Shown: piece after piece, positions 7,592 to 10,569 of the stretch
Layout of the letters: every line of letters starts with the position of its first letter
How positions within the stretch are numbered: the stretch's first letter is position 1
From: Euperipatoides rowelli
Lineage: Eukaryota; Onychophora; Udeonychophora; Euonychophora; Peripatopsidae
Assembly (NCBI GenBank): GCA_003024985.2
Contig: PXIH01S0018131.1
Reading direction: 5' to 3' (one strand)
Length of the DNA stretch: 10,569 bases
Notes under the pieces: model-generated
Databases searched by the model: none
Told to the model about the DNA's origin: nothing
The model's input: only the letters and a program-made list of their open reading frames with translations
Position numbers and translations under genes: made by a program

Positions 7592-7633
7592 CTACAATCA
7601 AAATTTTATTAGTTAAAAATAATACACAGTATT
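7592..7633 (-). other. 3' end of the RPIA last intron
   Basis: The minus strand reads CTAATAAAATTTTGATTGTAG before the exon: an AG acceptor preceded by a T-rich but short pyrimidine stretch, with CTAAT (a branch-point-like word) about 20 bases upstream. The intron continues to higher coordinates with no visible donor. Confidence 0.55.
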
Positions 7634-7782
7634 CTGTATTTATAAGTATATATACAGTATAATAGTACTTATAAATATACAGTATCTACTGTAGGTACAG
7701 GGAAGCAACTGTAGATACACAGTAAATACTGTAGGTATACGGTATATCAGCCTACTGTACTTTACAGTATATACTGTATGTA
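7634..7782. repeat. Palindromic TACAGTA/TACTGTA minisatellite-like array
   Basis: A dense cluster of TACAGTA, TACTGTA and GTAGATAC/GTAGGTAC words occurs in both orientations. It includes a perfect 16-bp palindrome TACAGTATATACTGTA at 7763-7778 and a near-perfect inverted pair CTGTATTTATAAGTA (7634-7648) and TACTTATAAATATACAG (7666-7682). Isolated ACAGTA words recur elsewhere in the right part of the window. It lies in the RPIA intron and can form hairpins. The function, if any, is unknown. Confidence 0.7.
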
Positions 7783-8201
7783 GAAACAATGATACATTTT
7801 TACGCATAAAAATTTATATTAATAATCAGTGTCTACCGTCCCTTTAAATAAATTCAAAGCAATAAAAATTTATTTGTTAATTTTATATTTAAACTAGGTA
7901 TATACTGTTCTTATATTTTTTTTTCCTTGACCTAGTCTAGCCAACTAATTCTTGGTTTAATGTTTTTTAATTCATCGAGTTAAATTTTAAATATCAAAAT
8001 TATAACATTTTATTTAAATTACCGTATAGTAACTAATTATGAAATTTGTTTCTAAATATTTATTTTGCTTTGTGTAACCCGTTGTTTTCCTTGGTCTGTC
8101 TAAATTATGGTGATTGACATTTGTAGAAATACACAAACTTTAATTATTCAAACAGTAATTACTAAAATTTCAAGACAGCTTTGAACTTGCTTGTATCCTA
8201 G
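7783..8201. other. AT-rich stretch without recognisable exon
   Basis: I looked here on the minus strand for the upstream RPIA exons (conserved blocks around the phosphate-binding GSGST and the GGGG loop) and saw none. The frames are broken and the stretch is probably intron. Confidence 0.4.
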
Positions 8202-8399
8202 TATCGATAGTTTATCTTAGCTGATTTTCAAAGAATAAATGTCTTGATATTTTACAGTTTATGATTATCATACTATTCTTTCTCAAATATTTAAACTATT
8301 TTAATAAATTTTAATTAATGNTGTGAATCTGGCTACTCCTTAACATCAAAGTCATTCAAATATATGCACAACATTGTTATCGATAATTTAGGTCTGGCT
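8202..8399 (+). promoter_or_regulatory. Candidate housekeeping promoter with two TATCGATA (DRE-type) sites
   Basis: TATCGATA occurs at 8202-8209 and 8378-8385. This exact octamer is the DNA-replication-related element bound by DREF in insects and is enriched just upstream of housekeeping start sites. The second copy lies 15 bases before an ATG set in ATGGCGGCCAT, a YY1/TISU-like context in which the 5' leader is typically very short. CpG dinucleotides, rare elsewhere in the window, cluster here (ATCGAT, GGCGGCC, AGCGG). A single N at 8321 separates the two sites. I infer a promoter, with plus the likelier direction but minus also possible. Confidence 0.4.
8321..8321. other. Assembly gap (N) without overlap
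   Basis: Unlike the other gaps, the bases before and after this N do not repeat, so the amount of missing sequence is unknown. Confidence 0.95.
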
Positions 8400-8434
8400 A
8401 TGGCGGCCATTTTCAATCTCAGCGGAACACAAAA
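8400..8434 (+). CDS. Possible first coding exon at the candidate promoter; unidentified
   Basis: ATG at 8400 opens MAAIFNLSGTQ, followed by a possible donor at AA/GTAAAA (near 8434). Without splicing, the frame stops at the next codon but one. The ATG has G at +4 and sits in ATGGCGGC. The overlapping ATG on the minus strand (8408-8410) has a better upstream context (GAAAATGG) and reads 25 codons to a TAG at 8333-8335, with only a weak donor (GTTAAG) before it. The minus strand is also the direction of the RPIA exon, so this could instead be a start for that gene. No homology decides it, and the call depends on the promoter interpretation. Confidence 0.2.
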
Positions 8435-9926
8435 GTAAAATCCCTATTAATACCTAGATCAATATTTCATTTATAATAAATTCTATTTGAAATTCACAAT
8501 GTCAAGTATCTCATAATTCAATAGATAAATGTAAGTGAAAACAAAGTTTTAGCTCAAGTTATTGTCCACAGGTCTTTACTTTGAGTGATTTCTGAATGTA
8601 GTAATGAGGCTTACTAAATAAAAGTTCAGAACTAGTTCAAACAGTAAGAAAAACAATTTATTAATGAAAATATGTTTTGCATTTACATACTGTAATTGAC
8701 AAGAAAAGCAGCTTTTCAATCATGATTAATTTGTGGAATGTATACTATGGTCATTAAACTGTAAATCTATACATCGTAACTTTCTAAGATTGTAAAATAA
8801 TTTCCAGTTAATTGGTTAAATATATTAAAATTTAAGCTACAATAAATAAAAATTATTTTAAAAAAAAATAGTTTTGTTAATAAAGTCTTTAAATTTACTC
8901 GATAGTCAAATAAAAAATTGCTGAAGTACAGAAGCTGCAATGTTGTATCATATATTATTTCATATTCAATTAAAAATATCTTAATTAACTTAGAAAGTTA
9001 TGATTTACATTATTAGTATAAACACTTCTGATAAAATATATTTTAAGGCAAATTCTTTAACATTTTTGGGAGGTAAAAGAAAATTAAAATATGATAGTTT
9101 ACTTTGAAAGGAATTTATAACATAAATCATCATCATCATAGTGATGCATAACAATAATTGTCATATTTTCTATTAATTTCATTACTGCTTATAATTTTTT
9201 TTAAAAAAATAGGGGGCTGCCCCTAGTCCAATAAATGTGAAAACAATTTAGGATATTGAATTGATATAGTAGCAGACATACTGTAAAACATCTGAATAAA
9301 AATAATACTTCTAGGAAAAGAAAATATTAAATTTAAAAAAAAAAAACTAAATTACAGAAATGGAAGTTTTATATACAGTAATTCAAATATTTTTACCCTC
9401 CAAAATAATCAATTCCTTTAACAAGTTATCAAAGTATCATATGTTGCTATGTGATCAAAATTAATAATTTAATTTGTGGAGATATACAGTAATTAGTTTG
9501 TCATATTTTGTTCCAATGTAACTAGTACTGATCAATTTGCCACTTTTTATTGAGCTCTATAGTGATTTGACAAGAAATAATAATTTGATGTGTACTGAAC
9601 TGTATATATTGAACACATTTTTTTTTATTAATTTGAATTTTTATTATTTATTATCAATTAAAAATTATACTTAATAGTTTTTTTTAATATATTTATTTAA
9701 GTTAAATGTTACTCATAAAGTGAATTTTTCACTAAAAGTATCTCAAATTATTTTAAGATACAAGATATACAAATTTACCAGAACTGTATATTAAATACAA
9801 AAAATCCATTTATGGTCTGTAATTAATGCAAAGTAATGTACAAAGATTGTACCTGAAATACAGTATATAACTTTAATCGATTGTAAATTATATAAATCAT
9901 TATTTTAGTTCAAGCTAAACTTTCTA
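8435..9926. other. AT-rich stretch without a recognisable gene
   Basis: No exon, RNA gene or protein-like frame can be supported on either strand. Minor structures are an (ATC)-type microsatellite with a complementary GTGATG (about 9126-9147) and a GC hairpin TAGGGG-GCTG-CCCCTA (9210-9225) right after a T8A7 run. Scattered ACAGTA words recall the array at 7634-7782. Confidence 0.45.
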
Positions 9927-10569
9927 TTAACCTTTGAGCGGTCGCTGTCGTAATTTTTACGACTCGTAGAATCCTCTGTATAAAAGTTTCCAAATATGTG
10001 TAATAATGAAATGATTACACATACGGTATTTATTATTATGTTCTATTTATTGTCAGGAATTTAATTATATAAAGAAAAAAAAATTATAACAAACATTTTT
10101 TTTTTGTGATTAGATTTCTAATAGCTGTATTCATTATAATCTTGTATATACTGTGTACAAATAATACATTGTTACATACCAGTATTTCAAAATCTATAAC
10201 AGATAGAAAAAAAATTAAATATTTTTTGTTCTATTTATTGTCAATAATTTGATCATATAAAGAATAAAAAATTCTGACAAACATGTTTTTTTCTATTGTC
10301 ATATTTATAAAAGTCGGGCATTAATTTCACTTGTATTTCCAATATGTCCAGATAATACATTGTTATATATTTCAAAATCTATAACAGATAGAAAAAAACT
10401 TAAATATTATTTTTTGTTCTTTTTTATGGTCAAGAATTTTGTCATATATAAAAAAGAAAAATCCAACAAACAGATTTTTTTATGTGTTACACCAATTTGT
10501 TTCTAAATGTCAGCTATAAAAAAAAAAGCCAGTTTATCTTACATTTTTCATTACTGTTTCTCTGTCGTT
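9927..10569 (+). mobile_element. TTAA-bounded repeat element with ~188-bp subterminal tandem units (piggyBac-like)
   Basis: TTAA at 9927-9930 is followed by CCTTTGAGCGGTCGCTGTCG and a short palindrome, GTCGTAATTTTTACGAC. About 107 bp of terminal sequence leads into tandem units. TTCTATTTATTG-type unit starts occur at 10041, 10229 and 10417 (188-bp spacing), and TATTTCAAAATCTATAACAG recurs at 10183 and 10368. That gives nearly three units before the window ends. The TTAA and CCYTT end fit a piggyBac-type or derived non-autonomous element. Internal tandem units next to the terminus are unusual for short elements. No transposase is visible in the window. The copy at 1-281 is the same family in opposite orientation with at least one unit. 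Confidence 0.65.
10038..10569 (+). repeat. Tandem repeat array, ~188-bp unit, about 2.8 copies
   Basis: The units diverge by substitutions and small indels but keep the order: TTCTATTTATTG-type start, a GATCATATAAAG-like word, AACAAACA followed by a T run, ATAATACATTGTTA, then the conserved TTTCAAAATCTATAACAGATAG. Conservation is strongest over the last 30 bases of the unit, which are identical in three copies (1-30 inverted, 10183-10212, 10368-10397). The array runs off the right edge. Confidence 0.8.

Noticed and set aside
1-10569. The whole window as one giant transposon with terminal inverted repeats
   Set aside because: The TTAA-bounded ends face inward (281 and 9931), the reverse of what terminal inverted repeats of a single element require.
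10038-10569. CRISPR-like array
   Set aside because: The unit is about 188 bp and diverged throughout, with no short conserved repeat separated by unique spacers, and the context is eukaryotic.
1-10569. tRNA, rRNA or small nuclear RNA genes
   Set aside because: I saw no A-box/B-box pair, rRNA core sequence or snRNA signature on either strand.

Overview
The window is very AT-rich nuclear DNA from a eukaryote. It has no long open reading frame, many A and T runs, decayed transposon sequence and five single-base N gaps. The one protein I recognise, a spliced exon of ribose-5-phosphate isomerase, is found throughout metazoans. TTAA-flanked repeat termini and TATCGATA promoter-type motifs fit an invertebrate, perhaps an arthropod, but the species cannot be named from this sequence.

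Layout. Positions 1-281 and 9931-10569 are two copies of one repeat family in opposite orientation. Their TTAA-bounded ends point inward, so the window lies between two elements rather than inside one. The family carries a tandem unit of about 188 bp, and diverged copies of the same unit reappear at 4860-5320. Positions 286-4858 are mostly unassignable. They hold a short open stretch followed by an LTR-like segment (1490-1840), an open but unrecognised patch (2011-2333), the decayed 3' part of a non-LTR retrotransposon reverse transcriptase (3259-3489), an inverted repeat (3684-3747) and a 62-bp tandem duplication (4285-4409). Positions 4860-7366 are a patchwork of short contigs. Positions 7470-7591 on the minus strand are the last coding exon of ribose-5-phosphate isomerase (RPIA). 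Positions 7634-7782 are a palindromic TACAGTA/TACTGTA repeat. Positions 8202-8434 look like a small housekeeping promoter with a possible first exon. The rest, to 9926, is featureless AT-rich DNA.

The most consequential observation concerns the assembly. The 88 bases before the N at 4859 recur exactly after the N at 6609. The 89 bases before the N at 6609 recur, with one base missing, after the N at 7366. The 68 bases before the N at 5470 recur exactly after it. These are unmerged contig overlaps. They imply that block 6610-7365 is misplaced and belongs directly after 4858, so the true order is probably 1-4858, 6698-7365, 4860-5469, 5539-6608, 7455 onward.

I found no evidence of a new multi-gene system. 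What can be supported is one real exon, several layers of transposon debris and a correctable scaffold error.
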